Below, in pieces: positions 36,164 to 47,151 of a DNA stretch of 64,000 nucleotides. The notes beneath the pieces are model-generated. The model was not told the origin of the DNA. It made no database searches and saw only the letters and a list, made by a program, of their open reading frames with translations. The position numbers were made by a program, and so were the translations under genes. The stretch's first letter is position 1. Each line of letters begins with the position of its first letter. The stretch covers positions 977,960,084 to 978,024,083 of the forward strand of contig OX336389.2 of assembly GCA_946902985.2 (NCBI GenBank). Reading direction: 5' to 3'. The DNA comes from Meconema thalassinum (lineage: Eukaryota; Arthropoda; Insecta; Orthoptera; Tettigoniidae).

Positions 36164-38216
36164 CAGATGAAGAAAGAGGGGTGGAAGAGGAATGGGCTAG
36201 ATTTAAGAAGACACTAGTGGGTGCAGCAGAAGCAGTATGTGGGAGGACAAGTAGTAAGAAGAGGTGGAAGGAAACACCATGGTGGAATGAGAAGACAAAA
36301 GATATAGTAAGGGAAAAGAATAGAGCCTTTAGGAGGTGGTATCAAAATAGGACGGTAGAGACAAGGGAAGAGTACCAGGAAAGAAAGAAGGAGGCGAAGA
36401 GAGTGGTGGCTGAGGAGAGAAGGAAGTGGATGGAAGAGTGGACAAAGATGATGGAGGAGGATAGTGAAGGTACAAAAAAGGTCCTGTATGGGATGGTAAA
36501 AAATAAGAGGCGGAAGGATCCTACGGATTATGTTAGAATGGGGAACAAAAGGGGACAAGAGATAGAAAATAGGGAAGAACTGAAGAAAATGTGGAAAGAA
36601 TATTTTGAAGAACTTCTGAACCCAAATGGAAAAGATGGTGAGGAGGAAGAAATCGGGGAAGAGGAAGATGAACTGCAAACAGAAAAGGACTTAACATGGA
36701 AAGAAGTGGAAGATGCAGTGAACAAGATGAAAGGAGGGAAGGCACCGGGTGTGGATGAGTTGAGTGTGGAGATGGTGAGAGCAGCAGGAGAGGTGGGGAT
36801 ACAGTGGCTGTACCGAGTGATGAGGACAGCATGGAAGGAAAGGAAGACCCCAGAGGACTGGAAAAAAGGAATCATTGTCCCGATCTTCAAGAAAGGTAGT
36901 AGAACAGATTGCAGAAACTATCGGGGAATAACACTGATGAGTCATTGTGCAAAGATCTTCGAGAAAGTTTTGGAAAAGAGAATTAGGACAAGGATAGAAG
37001 GAGGGATGAGGGAAGAACAACATGGCTTCAGAGCAGGAAGGTCCACAGTGGATTTGATTTTTGCTGTAAGGCAGTTACAAGAACAGCACTATGAGTATGG
37101 AACAGATCTACTGATGGCCTTCCTGGACATTGAGAAAGCATATGACAGTGTATGCAGAAACAAAGTATGGAAGTCCCTGGAGGATAGAGGAATAGAGAAA
37201 TGGACTATAAAGAGGATAAAGGAGATGTACAAGGGAAGCGTGAGCTGTGTGAAAGTGGGAGGAGAGAGATCTGACTGGTTGGAACAAAGAAACGGCCTGA
37301 AACAAGGAAGTGCACTGTCACCGTTACTTTTCATTGTGGTGATGGATGACATAATGACCCGAGTGGCACAAGTAATTGGGGACGGAAAGATGAAATCAAT
37401 GGTGTTTGCAGATGATTTGATGATTTGGGGAAACAAGGAGGAGGAGGTACAGGAACAGTTGGACGTGTGGGAAGGAATAATACAAGGATATGGGATGAAA
37501 TTTAGCATAAATAAGAGTGAGATGGTGATCACAACAAGGAAGAAGGAAAGAACCACAACGGGAATAACAATTGGTGGGGAACAGCTGAAGAAAGTGGAGA
37601 GTTTTAAGTATCTGGGAAGCCTGATACAAGATAATGGAAGAAACGATAGAGAAATAAATGAGCGGGGGAGGCAGGCAGAAGCATTTCGGAGGAGTGTGAG
37701 AAGCATGTTATGGAGCAAGGATGTCCCTCAGAACAGCAAAAAGATCATATATCGGACGTACTATGTCCCTATCCTGACGTATGCCTCGGAGACCTGGGTT
37801 ATGAAAGGAAGGGAGAAGAGCAAAATACAGGCCAGTGAGATGAGGTTCTTGAGAAGCAGTATTGGAGCTACAAAGATGGACAGAATAAGAAATGAGAGGA
37901 CCAGAGAATTAATGAAGGAGGAACCATTACAGGATGGTATAGAGAAATCTAGACTTAGATGGTATGGACATGTAAAACGAATGGAGGAGAAGAGGATACC
38001 CAGGAGAGTACATGAGACGAAGTGGGAAGGAAAGAGACCGAGGGGAAGACCGAGAGACAGGTGGCTGAAGGGGGTGGAAGAAAGCGTGAAGAAGAGAGGA
38101 GAAGACTGGACAAGGGTGGAGGCTGAGAGATGGTGGGAAGACAGAAGACGTTGGAGAGGCTTGTGTTCCAAACAGACCCGGCCAGTGGCTGGAAACTGTG
38201 CAAGATGATGATGATG
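36164..38216 (+). mobile_element. Recent RTE LINE copy with 14-bp target duplication
   Basis: ATTATAGCCTTCAA occurs at 36150-36163 and 38217-38230, and the empty site is visible in the other LTR near 53625-53642. The copy is 5' truncated inside the inter-domain region but has an unbroken coding sequence to its end and a (GAT)n tail. Perfect duplication and open frame point to a recent insertion, later than the LTR element. Confidence 0.96.
36181..38208 (+). CDS. RTE reverse transcriptase, 675-codon open frame
   Basis: The open frame begins within the linker after the missing endonuclease (VEEEWARFKKTL). It carries a Lys/Glu-rich segment, then the RT domain from about residue 180 to 440: GKAPGVDELSVEM, HGFRAGRSTVDLIF, FLDIEKAYDSVCR (first catalytic Asp), GLKQGSALSPLLF and MVFADDLMIWGN (F-A-D-D). 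After the thumb (SFKYLGSLIQD) comes the basic RTE C-terminus RGRPRDRWLKG and a terminal KQTRPVAGNCAR. The apurinic endonuclease is missing, so it cannot move on its own even though the RT looks intact. The first ATG is probably not the native start. Confidence 0.93.
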   Translation: MEEEWARFKKTLVGAAEAVCGRTSSKKRWKETPWWNEKTKDIVREKNRAFRRWYQNRTVETREEYQERKKEAKRVVAEERRKWMEEWTKMMEEDSEGTKKVLYGMVKNKRRKDPTDYVRMGNKRGQEIENREELKKMWKEYFEELLNPNGKDGEEEEIGEEEDELQTEKDLTWKEVEDAVNKMKGGKAPGVDELSVEMVRAAGEVGIQWLYRVMRTAWKERKTPEDWKKGIIVPIFKKGSRTDCRNYRGITLMSHCAKIFEKVLEKRIRTRIEGGMREEQHGFRAGRSTVDLIFAVRQLQEQHYEYGTDLLMAFLDIEKAYDSVCRNKVWKSLEDRGIEKWTIKRIKEMYKGSVSCVKVGGERSDWLEQRNGLKQGSALSPLLFIVVMDDIMTRVAQVIGDGKMKSMVFADDLMIWGNKEEEVQEQLDVWEGIIQGYGMKFSINKSEMVITTRKKERTTTGITIGGEQLKKVESFKYLGSLIQDNGRNDREINERGRQAEAFRRSVRSMLWSKDVPQNSKKIIYRTYYVPILTYASETWVMKGREKSKIQASEMRFLRSSIGATKMDRIRNERTRELMKEEPLQDGIEKSRLRWYGHVKRMEEKRIPRRVHETKWEGKRPRGRPRDRWLKGVEESVKKRGEDWTRVEAERWWEDRRRWRGLCSKQTRPVAGNCAR

Positions 38217-38487
38217 ATTATAGCCTTCAATTTAAATTTGTGTGTATTATGTTGTTATGCAATTTCTTATGTATTTTGGGCTGGGCAAACAGTTCGGTTT
38301 CCTTTCCTTGTTCCTTGAAGTTGGGGGGGGAGGGTACCTCGTGGACGTAACCTTTGTTAGACAAGTCAGCGCCCCCTTGTGTAATGATTCTAGGCTGGCG
38401 AGTCGGACAGTACAGTCGCAATAAGTGGCTCTTAACCTCTAACATGTAACACCTTCTCGGCAACTGTATTTGTTACAGTATCTTATT

Positions 38488-38600
38488 CCAGAGTGACAGC
38501 GGAGAGGTGGTGGGAAGAAAGGACTAAGTGGCGAGGCTTATGTTCCAAACAGACCCAGCCTGGGGCTGGAAACTGTACAAGATGATGATGATGATGATGA
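38488..38600 (+). mobile_element. Tiny RTE 3'-end insertion in the 5' LTR
   Basis: About 110 bp ending in (GAT)n replace a short segment of the LTR when compared with 53885-53905. The sequence TGTTCCAAACAGACCCAGCC links it to the RTE 3' end at 38160 but it is diverged, so it comes from a related subfamily. Confidence 0.85.
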
Positions 38601-39177
38601 ACTTGGTTGTTCACGGGGAACATTTCTTGTGACTTCGATTAACGTTTCTTGTGACTTGAGTTAACATTTCATGTGAACTTCGATTCTCTTAATGCTTTCC
38701 TTCTTGTGTGTCGTCGTGGGGATTCATATCCATGCTTGTACTGTTGATGCGGAGGTAGTTTCGCATTTTGCTTTCACCTCTCGTATTTGTGTCGAGTTTT
38801 AACGCATTTTTTCCTTTGGGGTTTTCATCCACCTTCCCCATATATTTTCATTTCTAGTCGAGCTAGGCCTCGTTTTTTTTAAATGTACCTGTATGTGAAT
38901 TTATTCATGATGCCCTTTGTTCTTTGTGTATCTACATGTATAATTTCTTATCTTAATTATATTTTTGTCCGAGTTACCCGTTGCTCTTATTCCATGCATG
39001 CAGTCTATTCCCAACCGGACCCCTGGTGTCGCATCAGCCGTCCACTCAACAGGTTAAATCCTGGAGTCCCACTATATTCCATGATATTTTGAACACAGTG
39101 TCTTAAATCCTGGAATGAGGGCACTGCTCAGCTCTGGACTTTGTGGCGAATGTCGCAGGTTAGGGTAGGAGTGGCAC

Positions 39178-40625
39178 CGTGTAGCAGAGAGTGGTTATGT
39201 GTTTGCCATGCCTTGACTGCATGTCATGCAATAAACTTAATTGTAAAATCTGGGCCCTCCTTTCATTTCACCCTATAGGTGGGCTATATTTGTGGGTTAG
39301 TGTGTAATTTTTTTTTTTCATGAGAATAATACTGTACGAGCACTATATGAATTTAGTATTGAGATGAGAGAATACCTGGGCTATTTTCATGCACATTTAC
39401 AAAAGTGTGGTTTATCATTCATATCTGTAACTCACCGGAATATCATAAACGAGCAGTCTTTTCTTAGAGCTTCAGTACTTTCCTGTTCAGAGGCTTATTG
39501 TGAAGCTGTAAAAATCGTTCATTCCTGCCATCTTTATTATACGTTGCCATCTATATTTAAAACACTAAGGTATTTCATTGAAACGCTTTATAAGTTCCAA
39601 CATTCAACAGATTACAATTGCAATACCGGTAGGCTAATTATCTTTATTGCTACAGAAGTTTTGGCATATTGTTGCACATTGGACAACTGTTAAGCCGACT
39701 GTGAATCAAGAATTGTACGAATTCCAACACATTACCGCCTGGGTGACTTATTTCCGGGTGCCTTTCAAATCGCGCCATGTGCTACGGTACTTATTTTTTC
39801 CTCAGTTCTTTCTTTGCCTTATAAAGCCCGAGGACGCAGAGCAGGCCAGAGAAAGCTTGCAATGTGCCACCGATTTTCATATTACTCTACCCAAGCTATC
39901 AGATGCCCAGTTCAAATTTGGTGAGTCCCAAGTATGTAATTCTGTAAGGGATATTGTTAATGTAGTAAATTTTTGTTTCTCTGAGGTTCAATGTAGCCCT
40001 GCTCATTTTGTGAAGTTAAATGCCCGAATTGAATATCTGTATCTTCGTTGTACCGACCTGCTACATTCTTCTGATGAGCGTTCCATATATGTGTTGCTCA
40101 AATTAGATTGGTGGAATGTTCCCAAAGGCTAGACAGCATTAATTCTGTCAGTAAATGTGAGGATTTAATGAGTTCGGTCTCTGTCGGTAATTGTGACTTG
40201 AATATTTCTGTCGCGGTTGAGTCAGTGCATGTGTCAGATAATGAAATTAATGTATTGAGTAACGTTTGAAGTCAGAATGTAGAATCCTTGTCTTGTAATC
40301 GTCATGTTGGCACCCCTGTTGTGCAGTCAGCTGGTGCGTCCCTTACTGCTGGCTGGCGATCCAGCACGTTTAACAGCTAGCGATATTGATCTTGGACAGA
40401 GCTCGTGTATTACTGGCGATTTTCGAGCTGCTGAATGTAATACTGTTAATTTTCTTAGCATTAATCCTCCTGTTAATGTTGATAGCGTTTCAAATGTTGA
40501 GAGACCCAACTTAAACCCAGTATCGCATGCTAGTAATGCATTTTCTTCACCTTCTATTGTGCCTAATTCCTTGTTCAATAATGGTGTGCTAAACCCGAAC
40601 GTAGATCAGGCTGAATCGAGGTCAC
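39178..40625 (+). other. Leader and possible gag N-terminal region
   Basis: After the 5' LTR I could not identify a primer-binding site with confidence. A frame at about 39700-40132 contains EDAEQARESLQCATDFHITL and may be the start of gag, separated by frameshifts from the main gag frame at 40626. This is inference from position only. Confidence 0.4.
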
Positions 40626-41759
40626 GTGTTGGACAAGTGGTCTCTCAAAGTAATGTTACCTTGGGTTCGATGCCAGGTAAGGTTTGATCTTCCTTTTGGT
40701 ACTGTGCCGTTGACGAGTAGTAATAGTTCAAATTGCAATTCTGTGTCTAATAATATTCGCGTAGGCGGTCCGCCTGCTTTTCCTGTTCCGTCACTTGAGT
40801 CATCGGGTAGTGTGGGTTGTCAGCACCCCACAGTGAAACAAAAATCCATCTCGGAGGGGGTTATAAACATTAAGTCTGGTTTTCGAGGATGTCATGGTGA
40901 CCATTCTAATTTTGGGCACAACCCCAGTTCTTCTGTAAAGCCTAGGAACTGCGATTCTGTTCAAGGGAATACAACGTTTGGGATGCCAGGTCAAGATGCG
41001 TGTAGTGACCATGATTCCAATTCGGTTTACTCTAAGGCTAGTTTTGGTCCGGTAAATCCTATTCTGAATTTTGTTTGTAAATTGTATGGTCAGAGGATGG
41101 ACACTGTTGAAGAGGTTGTGGAGTTTCTCAGGATACTGGTCGAAATTCATGAATGTGCAGTACAGTTCGGTGTAAGTGATAAAATGGTATTTCAGCTGAT
41201 ATCTCCCCACACTTCTGATATCATACGGACATATGTAACTAGTGCAATGTGTAATGGTTGGAGCATTGAATATTTCATGGCCGAAGTATTGAGAGTTTTC
41301 GTGCCGGTGAGGTCTTTGGATTCCGTGAAGGGGCGTTATCTGTATCGTGCTCAGAGTATGAGCGAACCTCTAAATCATTACATCATGGACATTTCAAAAT
41401 TTGTTCAAGTGTTTGGATTGGATATGCCGGAATCAGAAGTTGTGAAACTGATTAAGACTGGCGCAGCTCCGGAGTTTCGAAATTGCCTAAGTGTTGGCAC
41501 TCCTGCAAGTACCGTTGGTGAGCTTTGCGAGGCTGCTATTTTGGCTGAGTCCGTGCGTTCTGTGGATTTCTTGAGGTCTGCTACTTGGGCTGCACCTCCT
41601 ATTGTTAATCCCGTTCGCCCCCCGCCTGGGTCAAGTAATTTTAACCAAAATCCTAACCGAAACAATGTCAACAATAATTCCAACCGTCCTGTGAAATGCT
41701 TCGGGTGTGGACTCCCTGGTCATATTCAACGTAACTGTCAGATGAAGAAGAAGAATTGA
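40626..41759 (+). CDS. gag: Ty3/gypsy gag: capsid-like region and zinc knuckle
   Basis: The 377-codon frame has a Ser/Asn/Gly-rich N-terminal half and a capsid-like helical region (about residues 150-300), for example YLYRAQSMSEPLNHYIMDIS. It ends in a nucleocapsid segment with one CCHC zinc knuckle, CFGCGLPGHIQRNC, just before a Lys-rich C-terminus. Gag packages the retrotransposon RNA in cytoplasmic particles. The protease and polymerase follow in separate, broken frames after a small insertion (41787-41842). The N-terminus may be artificial because an overlapping frame upstream (40304-40687) looks like displaced gag sequence. Confidence 0.85.
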   Translation: MLDKWSLKVMLPWVRCQVRFDLPFGTVPLTSSNSSNCNSVSNNIRVGGPPAFPVPSLESSGSVGCQHPTVKQKSISEGVINIKSGFRGCHGDHSNFGHNPSSSVKPRNCDSVQGNTTFGMPGQDACSDHDSNSVYSKASFGPVNPILNFVCKLYGQRMDTVEEVVEFLRILVEIHECAVQFGVSDKMVFQLISPHTSDIIRTYVTSAMCNGWSIEYFMAEVLRVFVPVRSLDSVKGRYLYRAQSMSEPLNHYIMDISKFVQVFGLDMPESEVVKLIKTGAAPEFRNCLSVGTPASTVGELCEAAILAESVRSVDFLRSATWAAPPIVNPVRPPPGSSNFNQNPNRNNVNNNSNRPVKCFGCGLPGHIQRNCQMKKKN

Positions 41760-41786
41760 CGAGTTGGGAACGGACATCGCGGTATT

Positions 41787-41842
41787 GATGATGATGATAA
41801 TTGTTGTTTTAAGGGGCCCAACATCTAGGTTATCGGCCCCAT
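41787..41842 (-). mobile_element. 56-bp SINE-tail insertion with 12-bp duplication
   Basis: CATCGCGGTATT is found at 41775-41786 and 41843-41854. The insert is only 56 bp: (GAT)n-like sequence, TTGTTGTTTTAAGGGG, then GGTTATCGGCCCC. On the minus strand it is a conserved 3' end with an (ATC)n tail, so it is an extremely 5'-truncated retrotransposed copy. It is related to 12001-12055. Confidence 0.88.
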
Positions 41843-43225
41843 CATCGCGGTATTCATCCTGCTAAGAGCTTATTGGATCCTTTGAAGAACGAAATGGCGC
41901 GGGACGATGCCAAACCTATCAGAGATAATGGTGTCTGTTCGAGGGTTTCTGAAAATATTATCTTGCCTTCCCCCATGGTTGAAGTCTCGATCAGTGATGC
42001 CTGTGTAATTGCCTTGCTAGACTCAGGAAGTGCTGCATCTTTGGTCAGTGAAAATTGGTATTTGGCATGAAACAAATCTGTAAATTGGGAAATTTGTCTA
42101 AAGTCAATGTTGGGTTAGTGTCAGCCAACGGTTCCTAATTGGACGTCCTTGGTTCTGCAAAATTTAAGGTGCGTATTCACAATTTCGCTCGGAAATTTTC
42201 ATTTTGGGTAGTAAAAGATTTATCTTGTCCCCTCATTCTTGGAGCTAATTTTCTTGCTCATACCGGTCTGTTGTTAGACATGCAACGTAAGTTATTTTGG
42301 TTTAGGTTTTGTACTGAGGTAAAATTAAAGTTCTATTCTTCTGGTGTTTCTGCTGTTAGTGCTCACGTTGTCAATGTTGACTCGGGACCCACCTTGTCTG
42401 CCAGAGTCGAGTCTTTGGATCTAAGCAATTTGTCTGATGCTCAGGCCGAGATAATTCGTGATTTATGTGTACGTTATCCTGAAGTGTTTACCAACGAATT
42501 GGGAATTACTAAAATTTTAGAATATAAAATAGAAGTTACCGATACTCTCCCTGTAAGACATCCTACTTACCGTCTAAGCCCACCTAAGATGATGGAGCTT
42601 AAGAAGATAATTGATCAAATGTTAGTCGATGGAGTGATTCGACCCTCCACGTCAGCTTATTCGTCACCCATGTTTCTAGTCCCGAAGCCTGATGGTGGTT
42701 TTCGACCAGTCGTGGACTACCGGAGGTTAAACAAAAAGGTCGTCTTGGAATCCATTCGTCTTCCTGACCTGCACAGCTGCTTTTCTTGGTTCAAAAATGC
42801 TAAATACTATAGTTTCATCGATTGAAATCAGGCGTACTATCTAATTCCTTTGTCTGAGGAGTCTAAAACACCTCACTGCGTTCACCACGGACTGGAACCT
42901 CTTTGAATACTTTAGGTTACCTTTAGGTCGGTCTACAGGGGGCGCTGTGCTCAGTCGGCTTCCTGATCATGTGTTTTCTGGCATTAAATTTGACTATCTG
43001 TATCATTACCTGGACGACGTCGTCGTATATATCGAAACGTTTGAAGACCATGTGTGCCACCTGCGCGAAGTTTTTGAGAGATTAAAATCTGCTGGTCTAA
43101 CTGTAAAATTGTCTAAGGTGTCATTCGCTAAACCTAAGATTGCTTTTCTTGGGCATTTCATTTCTGCTGATGTAGTTTCGGTCGATGACTCCCAAACCCA
43201 AGGAATCAGAGATTTCAAACCTACT

Positions 43226-43549
43226 AACTAACCTAACCCCGTGGCACTACAGCCCTTAAAGGGCCTAGGCCTACCAAGGCCTACCAAGCGACCGCTGCCC
43301 AGCCATTTGGCCTGCAGATTTTGGGGTGACGCGTGGTCAGCGCGTCGGGTCCCCTCGGCCGTTAATCTTGGTTTTCGTGACCGGGGCACTGTCTCACAGT
43401 CAGACAGCTACTCAATTGTCCTCACGAGGCTGAGTGCACCCCGTTCCAACCCTCACATCAGTTTTAAAATCCCTGACGGAGCCGGGGATCGAACCCGGGG
43501 CCTCCGGGCGAGAGGCAGGCGCGCTACCCCTACACCACGGGGCCGGCTT
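43226..43549 (-). mobile_element. tRNA-derived SINE in the RT domain, TTAGG-like tail
   Basis: The flanking duplication is TTTCAAACCTACT at 43213-43225 and 43550-43562. On the minus strand the head reads GTGGTGTAGGGGTAGCGCGC (A box) and GGGTTCGATCCCCGG (B box), tRNA-like and well preserved. The 3' end is GGGGTTAGGTTAGTTAGT. A related copy on the plus strand lies at 54730-55041. It splits the RT thumb of the LTR retrotransposon. Confidence 0.94.
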
Positions 43550-44629
43550 TTTCAAACCTACTGAAAATGTAAAATATGTGGCCCGCTTCGTGGGAATGAT
43601 TGGGTTTATCCGTAAATTTATTCCAAATTCTGCAAAACTTGTAGTGCCGCTTAACTGTTTACGTAGGTCTGGTGTGGAGTTTTAATGGGGTCTGTTGCAG
43701 CAAGTGGCTTTTCATGATTTGAAGGAGGCACTGTGTAGTGCTCCTTTCCTTGCTGTTCCGGATTTCAGTAAGAAGATCATCATTCAAACTGATGCTTCTC
43801 TTGGTGCTGTAGCCGTCGTTCTGCTACAAGACAGTGAGCTAGGTAGACGTCCTATTGGTTTCGCTTCTCGAACTCTTTCCCCCGCAGAAGCAAATTATTC
43901 TGTGTATGAACTGGAAGGCCTTGCAGCCATGTTCGGACTGGAGAAATTCCGTATTTACGTTGAGCATGTTCCTTTTGATCTGGAAACTGATAACCAGGCC
44001 CTGAGCTAGGTCCTAGCTAAACCCAGGACCACTGGACACATTGCCAGGTGGGCAACCAGAATTTCATCCTTTCAGTTTACTGTCCGTCACATTAAGGGTT
44101 GTGAAAATGTCGTTGCTGACTCCCTTAGCCGCATGTACGAGGAAGTTCCTGCTAGGTGAGAAACTCCTTCGTCTGAAGAGTCAGTTGTAATCGGAGCAAA
44201 TTCTGCTCAGCACATGCTTGTAAATTCACCATTGTTGTTCGGAGAAATTGCTGTGCACCAAAAAGAAGATCCCGTTTTGAGTGAGTTAATTGTCAAATTG
44301 AGTTCTGGTGAAGAGGTTAAGCCCTACATCTTGAATTCTGGAGTGTTGTGCTGTGTAGCTAAGCGCGATAAGAAGCCTAAGGTTGTCTTGCCTGCTCAGC
44401 TTGTAAATGGCATGCTGAAGTATTTTCACGAGTCACCCGTTGGAGGTCACCAGGGTATTTTCAAAACAAGACAGAAGATCAGACAGTCTTTCGTTTGGAA
44501 GGGTCTCGATAAAGATGTGGGGAGGTTTGTACTGGGATGTCATGGTTGCAATGTGAGTAAGCCTGCTGTTAGTGGTAAAATTGATAAGTTAGCTTCCGAA
44601 ACTGTATCTAGACCCATGGAAAAGCTGTA

Positions 44630-45508
44630 CCGTATATACTCGAATACCACCCGCACATTTTTAAACAAATTCGGACATGAAAAATTGGGGTGCGGGTCTT
44701 ATTTGAGTCATCCAAATTTGAAAGATCTAAATTGCCCGCCACGCCCGATATCGGGTGTTGCGAGTATCCGCTAGATGGTGCTAGCCTTTTTCCGGCTATA
44801 ACTTTGTTTTACCGTAAGCACGCGGCGTCATACAGTCACGCGCACGTTCTCCAAGTGTAAACATGAATGCTACGAAACGTTTGCAGTCATTTACTGTGAG
44901 TGAGAAATTGAAAGTTGTGAGGTAAGCTGAAGTTATTGGAAATCATGCCAGGTAGGAAATATGATATTGACGAGTCATGTATTCGTGATTGCGCGGGATG
45001 ACGTCTATGCTGCAACCACTGGATGTCTGTGTGAACCGCCCGTTCAAAGCAGCCTTGAAACAGCTGTATACGGAGCGGATGGCGGCCGATAAGCACACAC
45101 TGACTCCAACTGGTCGTATTCAGCGCCCGGAAGTTCAGCTGCTGTGTTCGTGGATTTTGACAGCATGGAATCGTATCTCTGGAGATATCATACGGAAGAG
45201 CTTCAAGAAATGTAGTATTTCGAATGCTATGGATGGCAGTGATGACATTTAGTGGGAAAGTGATGGTGATAAAAGTTCCGAAGGTGGTACTTCTGATGAC
45301 GATGAATGAAGTGCTTGTGTACTTTTATTTGTATTTTTAATCGTTTGATGTGTGTTATTTTAGGACGACTTCAAAACTGTTGAAAACTATTTTGGATAAA
45401 TGCTATTCTGTTTATTTAGTTAAGATTGTAAATAATTTTGAGTAAATTTTTTTTTTTTTAATGTTGTTCTTCAAAATCAGCGTGCTGGTCTTATTCGAGT
45501 AAATACGG
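44630..45508 (+). mobile_element. Internally deleted pogo/Tigger element in the integrase
   Basis: The ends are CCGTATATACTCGAATA at 44630 and its near-inverse ending at 45508, with TA on both sides. The 879-bp element keeps both extremities of its transposase: GRKYDIDESCIRD, part of the N-terminal helix-turn-helix (about 44946-44995), and SMLQPLDVCVNRPFKAAL to KCSISNAMDGSDD near the C-terminus (45004-45250). The catalytic middle is deleted. Joining the flanks across TA restores the integrase sequence context. Confidence 0.93.
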
Positions 45509-46339
45509 TATGTCGACTTCGTGGGCCCGTTTCCAAGGTCCAGGGTGGGAAACCTCTTTGCTTTTGTCTGTGTGGATGGTTTTTCCCGTTTTTCATGGAT
45601 TTTTCCCACAAGAATGTGTGATTCGTTTACTGTCATCAAGTTTTTGAAGGTGTTTTTTGCTTCTTGTGGTCCTTGTCAATATCTAGTTTCCGATAATGCT
45701 AAAGCCTTCCTTTCTCATCAATTTAGAAAATTTTTGTTTGATTACTCTGTCTCTCATGTCACTACCACGCCGTATTACCCTAACCCTAGTCTGGCTGAAA
45801 GGGTTAACCATAATTTGAGAGCTGCGCTTATCGCCTACCATCGGGATAACCATGCCAACTGGGACTCTTCACTACACTGGCTACCTTATGCTTTTAACAC
45901 CGCTGAGCATGAATCGCATGGTAAGACTCCTTTCTCTCTTATGCATGCGTTTGTGCCAAATTCCCCTCTAACAAACTTGTGGTCGCTTCATGATCTTCTG
46001 CCTGACCAGCCCTGTCCTGAACGTGTTAGGGAAATCTGGAAAGAAGCCAAGGCAGCTATCAAGATTTAGCACGATAAGCTTGCCCAGAGATATAACTTGG
46101 GTCGTAAGCAAAGTGGATATTCTGTCGGAGACCTCGTATATGCGAAGAACTTCTGGCCGAAGGCCCCAGGCCATCAGATGTCAGGGAAGCTCCAACCGAA
46201 ATTTATGGGACCCTATAAAATCTTGTCCTTCCCTTCTGAGGTGACTGTGTTGTTGGAAGATCGAGAAAGGAAGCGCATTTTCAGGACTCATTTATCATAC
46301 TGTAAGCCTGCTGGTGAACGAGAAACTGAGAAGTTATAA

Positions 46340-46968
46340 ACTGTGAATTTGGAATGTTTTATTTCCTGTGGATACGATGTTGTCGAGTTCTGTTGGACGG
46401 GGGATGACCCAGCTGTTCCGCTGAAGTCAATCTGTTATGCTATCTTTCGTAATCCTCACGAGTAACTGTTGCCCGCTCCTGCTGGTGGTGTCTTGTCTCA
46501 TCGTGTTTACAGGCTATGTGATTTTAGAAATTACTTTCCTTTGAGGTAAAATTGATGCAAATTTTGTTAAGTTGGTATGTGATTTTGGTAAGGTTGTGGA
46601 ACATCTCAGGGTGATTCTGAGTCTGATGTGCTGTTCCGTTGTTCTGGCGTGCTGGTTGTAGAAATTATGTTGGTGATTGGAACTACCTTCGAGCTGCAAT
46701 TTCTGGGGAGTTGAGAGTGTATTTAGATAGGTTGGTCAGTGGGTTCTTTGAATTCTGCAGAAATGTTCTGTTAAGACTGCTGACTTACTAATATTGTCAC
46801 AATTTTCGAATATTGTAGGTTGGAAATAAATTTGGTATGATCCCCGTTATTTTGGGTGTGATTTCTGTTAGGAGAGCTTCCGCTGTTGGGCTGAGTGCTC
46901 TACCAAGATGTCGGTCAGCTGTTATGTGCATTAGAGTTGGATGAGACTGTAGTATTGAATTTATAGTA
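46340..46968 (+). other. Non-coding 3' internal region of the LTR element
   Basis: There is no open frame after the integrase and no sign of an envelope-like gene. The region continues after the nested elements at about 51005-52590. Confidence 0.5.
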
Positions 46969-47151
46969 CTCTCTTGGTAATCCGGCAGATATCGGACCAG
47001 AGCACTGCCGGATTACCGAAAACGCCGGATTACTGGAAAATATCGAGAAAATCGCAGATATCATTTGAAAATCCGTTTTAATTACATTTTACTATACAAA
47101 GTAAAAAAGTACGAAAAAAAATCATATAACTCATGTTATTCCTTGGAAGTA

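Larger units (their letters stand above)
35263..39177 (+). repeat. 5' LTR, split by two RTE insertions
   Basis: It is homologous end to end with 52602-54591. A TATTTAAAC motif at 35465 may be the promoter TATA box. It contains the RTE copy 36164-38216 and a short RTE tail 38488-38600. It lacks about 40 bp present near 52970 and has only three copies of the TTTCTTGTGACTT repeat. Confidence 0.93.
41873..46339 (+). pseudogene. pol: Ty3/gypsy pol: protease, RT, RNase H, integrase, broken
   Basis: Protease: ALLDSGSAASLV around 42020-42050 with the catalytic Asp. RT: PDGGFRPVVDYRRLNKK (about 42690) and YLDDVVVY (about 43008-43031). RNase H: TDASLGAVAVVLL (43790), with Glu and Asp in ELEGLAAMF and ETDNQALS. 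Integrase: zinc-binding HESPVGGHQG and CHGCN (44430-44555), then catalytic Asp in FVCVDGFSRF, Asp in YLVSDNAKAF and Glu in SLAERVNHNL, and a C-terminal GYSVGDLVYAKNF region. Breaks include stops at about 42068, 42823 and 44007, frameshifts at 42870-42960, a SINE at 43226-43549 and a pogo element at 44630-45508. It is non-functional. No chromodomain is evident. Confidence 0.93.

Noticed and set aside
38883..39092. Small hydrophobic protein gene (also at 54288-54470)
   Set aside because: It is a repeated portion of the two LTRs and not conserved as coding between the copies.
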